Part shown: positions 25,042 through 33,134 of the stretch, piece after piece
Layout: each line of letters begins with the position of its first letter
How positions within the stretch are numbered: the first letter of the stretch is position 1
Source of the DNA: Nocardioides glacieisoli
GTDB taxonomy: Bacteria > Actinomycetota > Actinomycetes > Propionibacteriales > Nocardioidaceae
Assembly (NCBI RefSeq): GCF_004137245.1
Contig: NZ_SDWS01000002.1
Coordinates: 620,001-684,000, forward strand
Length of the DNA stretch: 64,000 nt
Direction: 5' to 3'
Made by a program: the position numbers and the translations under genes
Notes under the pieces: generated by a model
What the model saw: only the letters and a program-made list of their open reading frames with translations
What the model was told of the DNA's origin: nothing
Database searches by the model: none

Positions 25042-25848
25042 ATGGCATCTGAGTGGGACTCGCACACCTCGCTGACCGCGTCCGGCGACGGTCTCTTCGG
25101 CGCCGAGCTCGATCCCGGCTGGCTGGTCGGCGGCGGCGTCAACGGCGGCTACCTGCTCGGCATCGTCGGTCGGGCGATCGCCGAGGCCGTGCCGGCCAAG
25201 CCCCACCCGCTCGCGGTCAGCGCCTACTACCTCTCCGCGTCCACGCCCGGCCCCGCGCAGGTCTCGACCCAGGTGCTGCGCGAGGGCGGCAGCGTCGCCA
25301 CCGTGGCAGCCGAGCTCGGCCAGGAGGGCGCTACGCGCATCACCGCGCTGGCGACGTACGGCGACCTGCGGGCGATGCCGTCCGACGTCTCGACCACGGC
25401 CGTCGAGCCCACGCTCCCGCCGGTCGAGGAGTGCGTGCCCGGGACGATGGCCCCGGAGGAGGTGCGCCGGGTCGCGCCGCTGATGGAGCGCTTCGACCTC
25501 CGCTTCGACCCGGCGTGCGTGGGCTGGGCGATGGGTGCGCCGAGCGGCAACGGCCACATCCAGGCGTGGTTCCGGATGGCCGACGGGCACGAGGTCGACC
25601 CGGTCGGGCTGCTGATGGTCTGCGACGCGCTGCCGCCGGTGACCTTCGACCTCGGCCGACCCGGCTGGGCGCCGACGCTCGAGCTGACCGTGCACGTGCG
25701 CGCCGTCCCCGCTCCCGGGTGGCTGAAGGTCTCGCACCGCACCCGCAACGTCGCGGGCGGGATGTTCGAGGAGGACTGCGAGGTCTGGGACTCGGCCGGG
25801 CGGCTGGTCGCCCAGAGCCGGCAGCTCGCGATGCAGCCGCGCGGCTGA
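25042..25848 (+). CDS. acyl-CoA thioesterase-like protein (double hotdog, TesB type)
   Basis: 268 residues. VGGGVNGGYLLGIVGRAIAE is the N-terminal hotdog helix with the Gly-rich turn, PLAVSAYYLSASTPGPAQVS follows, and the second hotdog has VDPVGLLMVCDALPPVTFD and TLELTVHVRAVP. This is the 'thioesterase family protein' type related to TesB and expected to hydrolyse acyl-CoA. Lies 25 bases after the GH43-like gene; a hairpin follows its stop. Confidence 0.82.
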   Translation: MASEWDSHTSLTASGDGLFGAELDPGWLVGGGVNGGYLLGIVGRAIAEAVPAKPHPLAVSAYYLSASTPGPAQVSTQVLREGGSVATVAAELGQEGATRITALATYGDLRAMPSDVSTTAVEPTLPPVEECVPGTMAPEEVRRVAPLMERFDLRFDPACVGWAMGAPSGNGHIQAWFRMADGHEVDPVGLLMVCDALPPVTFDLGRPGWAPTLELTVHVRAVPAPGWLKVSHRTRNVAGGMFEEDCEVWDSAGRLVAQSRQLAMQPRG

Positions 25849-25862
25849 CCTGCGCCGATGGA

Positions 25863-25887
25863 CCGTGAGTCTCCCAGCGACTCACGG
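25863..25887. terminator. bidirectional terminator between convergent genes
   Basis: Perfect 9-bp stem CCGTGAGTC (25863-25871) / GACTCACGG (25879-25887), 7-base loop, located between the thioesterase stop (25848) and the convergent unknown gene stop (25893). Confidence 0.75.
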
Positions 25888-25892
25888 GCCAG

Positions 25893-26996
25893 TCAGTCGA
25901 AGAACGCGCGGTCCATCGACACGATCCAGCGGCGTCGGGGGTGCTCGGTCACCGACCAGATCCGGTCGGTCGACGGCCAGTAGGACAGGTCCTCCGGACC
26001 CATCGGCAGCGCCCAGCGGTGCACCTTCATCGAGCCGGGCTGGCCGGCGCACACCGTCCCCGGCATCCACGGCCCGTGCGAGACCGTCACGTGGTAGCGC
26101 CCCGAGGCGATCACCGCCCCCTGCATCTGGCGCACCCCGCCCTCGTCGAGCGCCAGCGGTCGGGAGAAGCCGTCGTCGCCCACGGCGAGCTGCCACGTCT
26201 GCGGGTCCAGGGGGTAGCGGGCCAGCCGGGTCGTGGCCTTCGCGCCGAGGGCGTACTCACCTGCGATCAGCGCGGGCGGGTCCGAGCGCCGGTCGAGCGA
26301 CATGAAGGAGTAGCGCAGCTTCTCGTGGCCCTCGTCGGTGAAGGCCTGGTAGGTGAAGCGCACCGGCAGCACGTAGCGGTGGCCGTAGGAGTAGAGACGC
26401 GCGCCGTCGAGGCCGAACTTCTCCGGGTGGTCGTCGTCGCCGCTCACCCGCATGATGTCGTCGACGCGTGCGGTGACGAAGCCGCGGTTGGTGGCCGCGA
26501 TGTGGAGGTAGGGACCGGCCCACACGATGCCGCCGGCGTGGATGCTCATCGGCTTCAGCACCAGGTGGCCGGCCTTGTCGAAGACCGGCGAGACCAGCAG
26601 GACGTGGCGGTACTTCCCGGAGTCGAGGTCGACGAAGGTCACCCGTGACCCGCGCTTGGTGCCGTCCCTGCCGGTCGAGTACCACGTCGTGACGACCACC
26701 CTCCGGCCGCCGATGTCCTCGGTGTCGGAGGAGTCGGCGCTCGTCGAGATGCCCTGCGGGTACCACTGCTCGTCGCGCTCGTCGTAGTCGTCCCAGCGGT
26801 ACGCCTCGCGCACCGCCCGCCCCAGCAGCCGAGGCGCCCGCGAGCGGCGTACGTCGTACTTCAGGTCGGCGAGCACCCCGTCGAGCCCGGTCGGCTCGCC
26901 CAGCACCTCCGCGAGCGCCGCGATCTCGCGCACGTTCTCGTCCGTGCGCTGCAGGTGCACCCCCTCGACGTAGGGCGACTCCGACGCGGTGCTCAC
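25893..26996 (-). CDS. conserved-looking protein of unknown function
   Basis: 367 residues starting at GTG 26996 (VSTASESPYVEGVHLQRTDE). No signal peptide or membrane segment. The sequence is rich in beta-strand-like blocks with repeated motifs around aromatic residues (VVVTTWYSTGRDGTKRG, VLKPMSIHAGGIVWAGPYLH, RYSFMSLDRRSDPPAL, RRWIVSMDRAFFD), suggesting a beta-propeller. I do not recognise the family and assign no function. Convergent with the thioesterase; its promoter faces the first palindrome-flanked cassette. Confidence 0.7.
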   Translation of the reverse strand: MSTASESPYVEGVHLQRTDENVREIAALAEVLGEPTGLDGVLADLKYDVRRSRAPRLLGRAVREAYRWDDYDERDEQWYPQGISTSADSSDTEDIGGRRVVVTTWYSTGRDGTKRGSRVTFVDLDSGKYRHVLLVSPVFDKAGHLVLKPMSIHAGGIVWAGPYLHIAATNRGFVTARVDDIMRVSGDDDHPEKFGLDGARLYSYGHRYVLPVRFTYQAFTDEGHEKLRYSFMSLDRRSDPPALIAGEYALGAKATTRLARYPLDPQTWQLAVGDDGFSRPLALDEGGVRQMQGAVIASGRYHVTVSHGPWMPGTVCAGQPGSMKVHRWALPMGPEDLSYWPSTDRIWSVTEHPRRRWIVSMDRAFFD

Positions 26997-27043
26997 GCGT
27001 TCGACCCTAGCCAGCGCCGGCCCGCCTGCCGTCCCCTCAACGG

Positions 27044-27104
27044 GTAGTCCCCATCGAATGGGTCGTCCAGCTGGCGCCGCCGCAGCCCACTTGATGGGGA
27101 CTAC
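27044..27104. repeat. palindromic REP-like doublet A1 (left flank of cassette A)
   Basis: Two arms in inverted orientation: GTAGTCCCCATCGAATGGGT (27044-27063) and, on the minus strand ending at 27104, GTAGTCCCCATCAAGTGGGC. Three mismatches in 20. Each arm starts with GTAGTCC and contains its own mini-hairpin CCCAT...ATGGG. Matches A2 and A3 in this window. Confidence 0.9.
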
Positions 27105-27214
27105 GTCAGGAAGGAGGTGCCACCAGACGTCCACAGGTCGGCTGCCCGTGCACTGTCCACAGGCTCCGCACCCGGCGGACGACGTACGTCGGTGTGCCGC
27201 GGTCTGCTCGTCCG

Positions 27215-28216
27215 ATGGACGAACACCGATGGTCGCCACGCACTCCTCGGGCGACTCACCTCGTGAGGCCTGTCCGGGTCGATGTCGACGGGGCGGTCGG
27301 ACCGACACGTTCGCAGGCCAGGGGGCCGAGCTGGAGACAGACGTCGTCGGGGATGTACGTCCCGGCCGACATCGACGAGACATCCGTCGAGCAGCGCATC
27401 CTCGAACAGGGCAGCCGGATCCGGATGCACGGGGCAGTGACCGGTTGGGCCGGCCTGCGGTGGAGGGGAACGACGTTCTTCGACGGCACGGCAGCGGCCG
27501 ACGAGCTGCTGCCCGTACCGGTGGTGGTCGGCCACGGCCTGCTCCGCCCGGACCCGCGGATCACCGTCAGCTTCGAACAGCTTCCGCCGCGTGAGCGCGA
27601 GCTGGTGGACGGCGTATGGACGGCGGTGGCCGAGCGGGCCCTCTTCGACGAGGTCCGCCGTCACCGGGTCATGCGCCAGGCGATCGTGGACATCGAGATG
27701 GCCATCGCGGCCCATGAGGTGACGGCCGATGGGTTCCGGGCGTACGTCGCCTCCCGGAACGCCTGGACCGGTGTGGGCTTCGCGAGGGACGCGGCCGCTG
27801 TCGCGGGTTTCGGTTGCTGGAGCCCGCAGGAGGTGCGGATGGTGCTCGTATGGGTCATCGACGCCGAGCTCACCCGACCGTTGTGCAACCGACCGGTGTT
27901 CGACCTAGCGGGGAACCTCTTGGCGATCCCCGACCTGTTCGATGAGGAGGCGGGTTGCGCCGGCGAGTACCAGGGCGCAGACCACAAGGACGGCGAGCGC
28001 CATCGTGAAGATGTCGCACGACACGAACGGCTCCGCACGGCCGGCATCGAGGTGTTCGAAGTGGTCGGCGGCGACCTGCGGGACGCCGATCTGGTGGCGA
28101 AGCGCATGCACGCCGCGCGCGACCGGTCCCTGTTCCTCCCGCCGGAGCGTCGGGGGTGGACGCTCGAGAAGCCAGCCTGGTGGGAACCGTGGGCGCAGGC
28201 CCACGGGCTCGCCTGA
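27215..28216 (+). CDS. AbiEi-like/endonuclease-fold protein of cassette A
   Basis: 333 residues from ATG 27215 (GTG 27194 is an alternative; ATG aligns with the start of the homologue at 44985). The N-terminal part WRQTSSGMYVPADI...AVTGWAGLRW resembles AbiEi-type antitoxin N-domains. The C-terminal part has SPQEVRM, CNRPVFDLAGNLLAIPDLFD, AGEYQGADH, and RHEDV-like REDVARHERLRTAGIEVF. That order (E, D, ExxG, R/D helix) resembles DUF559/Vsr-like PD-(D/E)XK nucleases. Homologous over its length to the gene at 44985-46022. Bounded on both sides by GTAGTCC palindromes. No transposase motif. Function unproven; nuclease or RNA/DNA-binding role is inference. Confidence 0.75.
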   Translation: MDEHRWSPRTPRATHLVRPVRVDVDGAVGPTRSQARGPSWRQTSSGMYVPADIDETSVEQRILEQGSRIRMHGAVTGWAGLRWRGTTFFDGTAAADELLPVPVVVGHGLLRPDPRITVSFEQLPPRERELVDGVWTAVAERALFDEVRRHRVMRQAIVDIEMAIAAHEVTADGFRAYVASRNAWTGVGFARDAAAVAGFGCWSPQEVRMVLVWVIDAELTRPLCNRPVFDLAGNLLAIPDLFDEEAGCAGEYQGADHKDGERHREDVARHERLRTAGIEVFEVVGGDLRDADLVAKRMHAARDRSLFLPPERRGWTLEKPAWWEPWAQAHGLA

Positions 28217-28228
28217 TCTTCCCGTCGG

Positions 28229-28291
28229 GGTAGTCCCCATCAGATGGGCTGTCGCCAACCGATCATCACGACCCATTTGATGGGGACTACC
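28229..28291. repeat. palindromic REP-like doublet A2 (right flank of cassette A)
   Basis: Left arm GGTAGTCCCCATCAGATGGG (from 28229) and inverted right arm ending 28291, read on the minus strand as GGTAGTCCCCATCAAATGGG: one mismatch in 20, loop of about 21 bases. Starts 13 bases after the stop of the cassette A gene. Confidence 0.92.
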
Positions 28292-28314
28292 GCAGGCCGG
28301 GGAGGATGGCCCCC

Positions 28315-28608
28315 GTGAGGGCGATCTTCTTCGGCGAGGACGACGCGCAGGCAGTCGTACGACGCCTCCGCGCGGACGGGTTCGAGGCGCACGTCGAGCG
28401 GGAGCGGCTGGCGGGGGAGGACGACGACGAGGACCACCCGTGGGCGGTCGTCACCGACGCCCCGGCCTTCATGCTCGAGGTGCTCGTCGACACCCATGAC
28501 GGCTGGCTCGACGAGGACGACGACGGGCCGGGGGAACAGGGACCACCGCTCCCGCCGTTGCACCTCCCGATGGCGCCGAAACGGATCAAGCGCCCAGACC
28601 TAGGCTGA
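28315..28608 (+). CDS. small acidic protein of unknown function
   Basis: 97 residues, no membrane segment, very acidic centre (GEDDDEDHPW) and C-terminus (GWLDEDDDGPGEQG), basic last ten residues. GTG 28315 is chosen because SD GGAGG (28301-28305) is nine bases upstream, whereas it would abut the ATG at 28306. Six bases before mshB, so probably co-transcribed with it. I do not recognise a family with confidence. Confidence 0.7.
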   Translation: MRAIFFGEDDAQAVVRRLRADGFEAHVERERLAGEDDDEDHPWAVVTDAPAFMLEVLVDTHDGWLDEDDDGPGEQGPPLPPLHLPMAPKRIKRPDLG

Positions 28609-28613
28609 GGTTC

Positions 28614-29516
28614 ATGACCGACCACCGCATGCTGCTCGTCCACGCCCACCCCGATGACGAGTCCATCGGCACCGGCGCCACGATGGCGCGCTACGTCGAC
28701 GAGGGCGTCGGCGTCACCCTGGTCACCTGCACGGCGGGCGAGATGGGCGAGGTCCTGGTGCCCGACCTGGCCCACCTCGCCTACGAGAAGGAGGGCGGCC
28801 TCGGTGAGCGCCGCCGCGGCGAGCTCGACGAGGCGATGAGGGTCCTCGGCGTCACCGACCACCGCTTCCTCGGCGGGTTCGGTCGCTTCCACGACTCCGG
28901 GATGGCCTGGCACGAGGACGGTCACGCGATCCCGGCCGAGTCCATCCCTGACAACGCGTTCTGGACCACCGACCTCATCGAGGCCGCCGACGAGCTGGTG
29001 AAGGTGATCCGCGAGGTGCGCCCGCAGGTGCTCGTCACCTACGACCAGTTCGGCGGCTACGGCCACCCCGACCACATCCAGGCCCACCGCGTCGCGATGT
29101 ACGCCGCCCAGCTCGGCGCCGCGCCCTCCTACCGCGTCGACCTCGGTGAGCCGCACGACATCACGAAGATCTACTGGACCGCGATGAGCGAGTCGCGGAT
29201 GCGCGAGAGCCTCCGGAAGCTCCGCGAGTCCGGCGACACCGAGACCTTCAAGGGCATGGAGCCCGACGGCAAGCTGCCGCCCTTCGTCACCCCCGACGAG
29301 CTGATCAGCGCCCGCGTCGACGGCTCCGCCACGGTTGGGCGCAAGATGGACGCCCTGCGCAAGCACGCCACCCAGGTCGAGCAGGACGGCCACTTCTTCT
29401 CCGGCGCCGAGAGCGGCCACTCGTGGTGGTCCGACGAGTACTACCGCCTGGTCAAGGGCACCGCCGGCCCCGCCGGCTCCGACGGGTTCGAGGAGGACCT
29501 CTTCGCCGGGCTGTGA
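28614..29516 (+). CDS. mshB: GlcNAc-inositol deacetylase of mycothiol synthesis
   Basis: 300 residues, LmbE/PIG-L zinc deacetylase family. Zinc-binding AHPDDESIGTG at residues 10-20 and the second His cluster GYGHPDHIQAHR; LGGFGRFHDSGM is typical of the mycothiol branch. Removes the acetyl group from GlcNAc-Ins before cysteine ligation by MshC. Strong support for an actinobacterial host. Its stop overlaps the next start in a GTGA arrangement. The close relative Mca (mycothiol conjugate amidase) is the main alternative. Confidence 0.9.
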   Translation: MTDHRMLLVHAHPDDESIGTGATMARYVDEGVGVTLVTCTAGEMGEVLVPDLAHLAYEKEGGLGERRRGELDEAMRVLGVTDHRFLGGFGRFHDSGMAWHEDGHAIPAESIPDNAFWTTDLIEAADELVKVIREVRPQVLVTYDQFGGYGHPDHIQAHRVAMYAAQLGAAPSYRVDLGEPHDITKIYWTAMSESRMRESLRKLRESGDTETFKGMEPDGKLPPFVTPDELISARVDGSATVGRKMDALRKHATQVEQDGHFFSGAESGHSWWSDEYYRLVKGTAGPAGSDGFEEDLFAGL

Positions 29517-29902
29517 GCACCGCCGTGATGGCGCTGCTCGCCAGCGTCGTCGGTCTCCTCTCCGGAGCGGCCGGCACGCTGCTCCACCAGCACTGGTGGG
29601 GCCTGGCACTGGCGCTCGTCGCCGGCATCGCGACCCTCGGGTGGCTTCCGCCGGGCGTCGTACGCCTCGCGTTCGCCGTCGGGTGGTGCCTGGCGGTCGC
29701 GCGGGGCGCGGTCGAGCGCCCGGCGGGCGGCTTCCTCGTCGCCTCCGACGCCGCCGGCTGGTCCTGGCTGGCGGCCTCGTTCGTGCTGCTGCTGGCCGCC
29801 TTGGCGACCCTCCGGAGCGGAGCCACGGCGCGCCGAGGATCAGGGAGTTCGAGGACTCCTTACCTAGACTCGCCGCGTGGCGAAGAACCCCAGGAGCACT
29901 AG
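29513..29902 (+). CDS. small membrane protein downstream of mshB
   Basis: 129 residues, four hydrophobic segments (about 5-25, 30-45, 50-65, 78-98), then an arginine/serine-rich tail. GTG 29513 overlaps the mshB stop by four bases, and its own end overlaps the VanW gene start by 26 bases, so it is embedded in an operon. Actinobacterial mshB genes are often followed by such a small membrane protein. Function unknown. Confidence 0.75.
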   Translation: MSTAVMALLASVVGLLSGAAGTLLHQHWWGLALALVAGIATLGWLPPGVVRLAFAVGWCLAVARGAVERPAGGFLVASDAAGWSWLAASFVLLLAALATLRSGATARRGSGSSRTPYLDSPRGEEPQEH

Positions 29903-31631
29903 CGAGCAGCCCCGCGACAAGGCCGGCGCGTCGGTCGTCGTGTGGCTCCTGCTCGGCCTCGTGGTGCTCTTCGGCGGGCTCTACGTCGCCGCCCACTACA
30001 TCGCCGGCGACAAGGTCCCGCGCAACACGACGGTCTCCGGCGTCCGCATCGGCGGGCACCCGCAGGCCGAGGCTGCCCAGCGGCTCGAGGCGGGCCTCGC
30101 CGACAAGGTCAACCGCGACATCGCGACCACGGTCGAGGGCCAGCCGGTGGCGATCGCCCCGGCGCAGGCAGGACTTGGTGTCGACTACGAGGCGTCCGTC
30201 GCCGAGGCCGGCGGCGAGGAGAGCTGGGACCCGGTCCGGCTCTGGAACTACTTCACCGGCGGTGACGCCTTCGAGGCCGAGGTGGTCGTCGACGACACCG
30301 CCTTCGAGACCTACCTCACCGGCCTCGACGAGCAGTACGGCGCCACGGCCCGTGACGGCGCGGTGTCGTTCGACGGCGCGCGGGTGGTCACGAAGAAGGC
30401 GCGCACCGGCGCGGCCCTCGACCCGAGCGACACCCTCGCCGTGCTGCGTACGGCCTTCCTCGAGGACGAGCCCGGCGAGGTCGCGCTCGAGATGACCGAC
30501 GTCGTCCCGGCGATCGACGCGAGTGACGTCGAGGAGACCCTCGACACCTTCGCCTCGCCGGCCGTGGCGGCGCCGGTGACGCTGAGCTTCGAGGGATCGA
30601 ACGTCAAGGTCTTCCCGGCCGACTACACCGCCGCCCTCAGCCTCGTGCCGACCGACGGCGAGCTCGTGCCGACGCTCGACGCCGCGAAGCTCACCGAGGT
30701 CGTCGGGGCCAAGGTCACGAGCGGCGCACCCGTCGATGCGACCGTCACCCTCGTCAACGGCACGCCGCAGGTCGTCCCCGCCAAGCCCGGTGTCACCTTC
30801 GACGAGCAGCAGCTCGAGGCCGGCTTCCTCGAGACCGTCGCGAAGCCGCAGGGCGAGCGCACGCTGACGCTGGCCGCCAAGGTCGCGCAGCCCGCCTTCA
30901 CCACCAAGGACGCGCGCGCCCTCAAGATCCGCGAGCAGGTGTCGACCTTCACCACCTACTTCCCCTACGCCGAGTACCGCAACATCAACCTCGGCCGGGC
31001 CGCCGAGCTCATCGACGGCACCGTGCTCAAGCCGGGGGAGACGTTCTCGCTCAACGGCACCGTGGGCGAGCGCACCGTGGCGAACGGCTTCACCAAGGGT
31101 TACGTGATCAGCGACGGCATCCTCATCCAGGACCTCGGCGGCGGCGTCTCGCAGATCGCGACGACGACGTTCAACGCGATGTTCTTCGCCGGCCTCGAGG
31201 ACGTCGAGCACAAGCCGCACTCGTTCTACATCGACCGCTACCCGATCGGTCGCGAGGCGACGGTGGCCTGGGGGGCCGTCGACCTGCAGTTCAGGAACGA
31301 CACCCCCTACGGCATCCTCATCGACGCCTCGGTCACCCCCTCGACTCCCAGCACCTCCGGCTCCGCCACGGTGACCATGTACTCGACGAAGTACTGGGAC
31401 ATCACCACCACCGCGGGTGAGCGCTACAACCTCACCAAGGCCAAGGTGCGCAGGATCGACGACCTGACGTGCCACGCCAACGAGGGCTACGGCGGCTTCG
31501 ACATCGACGTCGTGCGCTACTTCACGCCCGTCAACGGCAACACCGAGACCCGCGACGACGAGGTCTTCAGCACGACGTACACGCCCAGCGACACGGTCAT
31601 CTGCACCAACCCCGACGCCGTCGACGAGTAG
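29877..31631 (+). CDS. VanW family protein with PG-binding_4 domains
   Basis: 584 residues. An N-terminal membrane anchor (about 18-42, VVVWLLLGLVVLFGGLYVAA) precedes an extracellular region with repeated PG_binding_4/YoaR-like modules (NTTVSGVRIGGHPQAEAAQRL, then VVTKKARTGAALDPSDT). The VanW domain follows in the last ~200 residues (YRNINLGRAAELIDGTVL, FSLNGTVGERT, YVISDGILIQDLGGGVSQIA, EHKPHSFYIDRYPIGREATV). VanW domains occur in vancomycin-resistance clusters but their activity is not settled; a cell-wall role is likely. No resistance genes are adjacent. Confidence 0.9.
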   Translation: MAKNPRSTSEQPRDKAGASVVVWLLLGLVVLFGGLYVAAHYIAGDKVPRNTTVSGVRIGGHPQAEAAQRLEAGLADKVNRDIATTVEGQPVAIAPAQAGLGVDYEASVAEAGGEESWDPVRLWNYFTGGDAFEAEVVVDDTAFETYLTGLDEQYGATARDGAVSFDGARVVTKKARTGAALDPSDTLAVLRTAFLEDEPGEVALEMTDVVPAIDASDVEETLDTFASPAVAAPVTLSFEGSNVKVFPADYTAALSLVPTDGELVPTLDAAKLTEVVGAKVTSGAPVDATVTLVNGTPQVVPAKPGVTFDEQQLEAGFLETVAKPQGERTLTLAAKVAQPAFTTKDARALKIREQVSTFTTYFPYAEYRNINLGRAAELIDGTVLKPGETFSLNGTVGERTVANGFTKGYVISDGILIQDLGGGVSQIATTTFNAMFFAGLEDVEHKPHSFYIDRYPIGREATVAWGAVDLQFRNDTPYGILIDASVTPSTPSTSGSATVTMYSTKYWDITTTAGERYNLTKAKVRRIDDLTCHANEGYGGFDIDVVRYFTPVNGNTETRDDEVFSTTYTPSDTVICTNPDAVDE

Positions 31632-31662
31632 TCGCCGACGGCGCCGGGCCGATCACGGAGCC

Positions 31663-32925
31663 CTAGGGCGTGAGCCGGTGCAGGTCGCGCGGGAAGAGCG
31701 TGACCTCGCGGACGTTGGCCGCCTCGACCAGCCGCGCCACCCAGCGCTCCAGCCCGATCGCGAAACCACCGTGCGGCGGCATCCCGTGCCGGAACGCCTG
31801 GAGATAGGAGTCGTACGCCGACGGGTCCTCGCCGCGTGCCCGGATGGCCTGCGCGTAGTCGGACGGCCGGTGCAGCCGCTGGCCGCCGGTCACCAGCTCG
31901 AGGCCGCGGAAGAGCAGGTCGAAGCTGTTGGACCACCGCTCGTCGCCGGGCTGGGGATGGGTGTAGAACGGCCGCTTCGCCATCGGGTAGCCCTCGACGG
32001 CCACGAAGTCGCTGCCGTGCTCGGCCAGCGCCCACGCGCCGAGCGCCCGCTCGTGCTCGGGTGCGAGGTCGGGCTCGTCGGCCGGCGCGCCGACCAGGGC
32101 GAGCGCCTCGGCGAAGTGGACCACCGGGATCTCCTCCGGCACGACCGGCAGCCGGGCGCCGGCCCGCTCGGCGAGCGAGGGCTCGATCGACGCGACCATC
32201 CCCGCGAGCACCTCGCGCAGGACCGCGAGCACGTCGCGGTGGTCCTCGATGAAGCCGAGCTCGACGTCGAGGGACCGGTACTCCGCGAGGTGACGCACCG
32301 TGTCGTGCGGCTCGGCGCGGAACACCGGCCCCACCTCGTACACCCGCTCGAAGACCCCGACGAGCTGCTGCTTGTAGAACTGCGGGCTCTGCGCGAGGTA
32401 CGCCGGCCGGCCGAACCAGTCGACCTCGAAGACCGACGAGCCGGACTCCGTCGCCGTCCCCACGATCTTCGGCGTGGCCACCTCGGTGAACCCGAGCCCG
32501 TCGAGGGTCGCCCGGAAGCCCTTCAGCGACGCCGCCGCGAGCTCCCACTTCGCGCGCTGGGAGGGGTGACGCCAGAGGACGGGTGCGTGGTCGAGCAGCG
32601 TGGGCAGCGACGCGTCGAGCGACGGGCGCCAGAGCTCGACCGGCGGGGTCGCGGCCGGCTCGGTCAACAGCTCGACGACGGCCTCGGTGACCTCGACGCC
32701 GCCGGGTGCCTGGGCGTTCGCGGTCGCGGTGCCGGTGACCCGGACGGTCGTCTCCTCGGGCGGCACCGGCGTGCCGGCCGGCAGCACGACCTGGGCGAGC
32801 CCGCTGCGGTCGCGCAGCACGAGGAAGGTGACCCGCGACAGCTCGCGTCGGCGGTGCACCCAACCCTCGAGAGTGACGGTCGAGCCGGGTTCGGTAGTGG
32901 CGAGCGACGTACAGAGTGATCTCAT
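31663..32925 (-). CDS. aspS2: archaeal-type aspartyl-tRNA synthetase, probably non-discriminating (Asp/Asn)
   Basis: 420 residues, the short archaeal/eukaryal AspRS class instead of the ~590-residue bacterial AspS. An N-terminal OB fold (GWVHRRRELSRVTFLVLRDR) is followed by class II core motifs: LAQSPQFYKQ (Asp-binding), FRAEPHDTVRHLAEYRSLD (motif 2), and HGMPPHGGFAIGLERWV (motif 3). His after GWV and Pro in QAPGGVEV occupy the positions that, from memory, mark non-discriminating archaeal AspRS (His26/Pro84). ATG 32925 has SD GGAGG six bases upstream, inside a hairpin. Likely a second AspRS that supplies Asp-tRNA(Asn) for GatCAB. Probably acquired horizontally. Confidence 0.88.
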   Translation of the reverse strand: MRSLCTSLATTEPGSTVTLEGWVHRRRELSRVTFLVLRDRSGLAQVVLPAGTPVPPEETTVRVTGTATANAQAPGGVEVTEAVVELLTEPAATPPVELWRPSLDASLPTLLDHAPVLWRHPSQRAKWELAAASLKGFRATLDGLGFTEVATPKIVGTATESGSSVFEVDWFGRPAYLAQSPQFYKQQLVGVFERVYEVGPVFRAEPHDTVRHLAEYRSLDVELGFIEDHRDVLAVLREVLAGMVASIEPSLAERAGARLPVVPEEIPVVHFAEALALVGAPADEPDLAPEHERALGAWALAEHGSDFVAVEGYPMAKRPFYTHPQPGDERWSNSFDLLFRGLELVTGGQRLHRPSDYAQAIRARGEDPSAYDSYLQAFRHGMPPHGGFAIGLERWVARLVEAANVREVTLFPRDLHRLTP

Positions 32926-33120
32926 GGATACCTCCAGGTGGATGTGGCCCTGGAGGTGTGGGCGGGGGCAAGGTCGCGGTGCCACCACACCTTCGCCGGC
33001 TGAGAAGACCGGCCTCTCGTCGGTGTACGCCGGACGCGCGGACGGCCGCGTCGCTGCTGGCGTGCAGGAGGGGTGTCAGTCCTCACGGTCGTCGCGACGA
33101 TGATGCGGGCCGGTCCGACG
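32926..33120 (-). promoter_or_regulatory. T-box riboswitch leader of the archaeal-type AspRS
   Basis: In mRNA sense the leader holds GGTGGCACCGCG (32986 to 32975), matching the T-box core GGTGGNACCGCG, flanked by AAGGT and ACCTT arms (32993-32989 and 32974-32970) that form the anti-sequestrator helix. An 8-bp hairpin then traps the SD: ACCTCCAG (32957-32950) with CTGGAGGT (32937-32930). The UGGC acceptor-pairing tetrad predicts a tRNA with G73, true for tRNA-Asp and tRNA-Asn. A GAC triplet in the loop of a small hairpin near 33085 (GAGGACTGACACCCCTC) is a possible specifier. Translational T-box of the actinobacterial type. Confidence 0.78.
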
Positions 33121-33134
33121 TCGCAGCAAGTCGA

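Noticed and set aside
27044..28291. Cassette A as an ordinary insertion sequence
   Set aside because: The encoded protein shows no DDE, serine or HUH transposase motif, and no direct target duplication is visible at the outer ends.
28287..31475. 1062-residue minus-strand frame opposite mshB and the VanW gene
   Set aside because: Antisense shadow produced by GC-rich codon bias; the plus-strand genes have clear domains and coupled starts.
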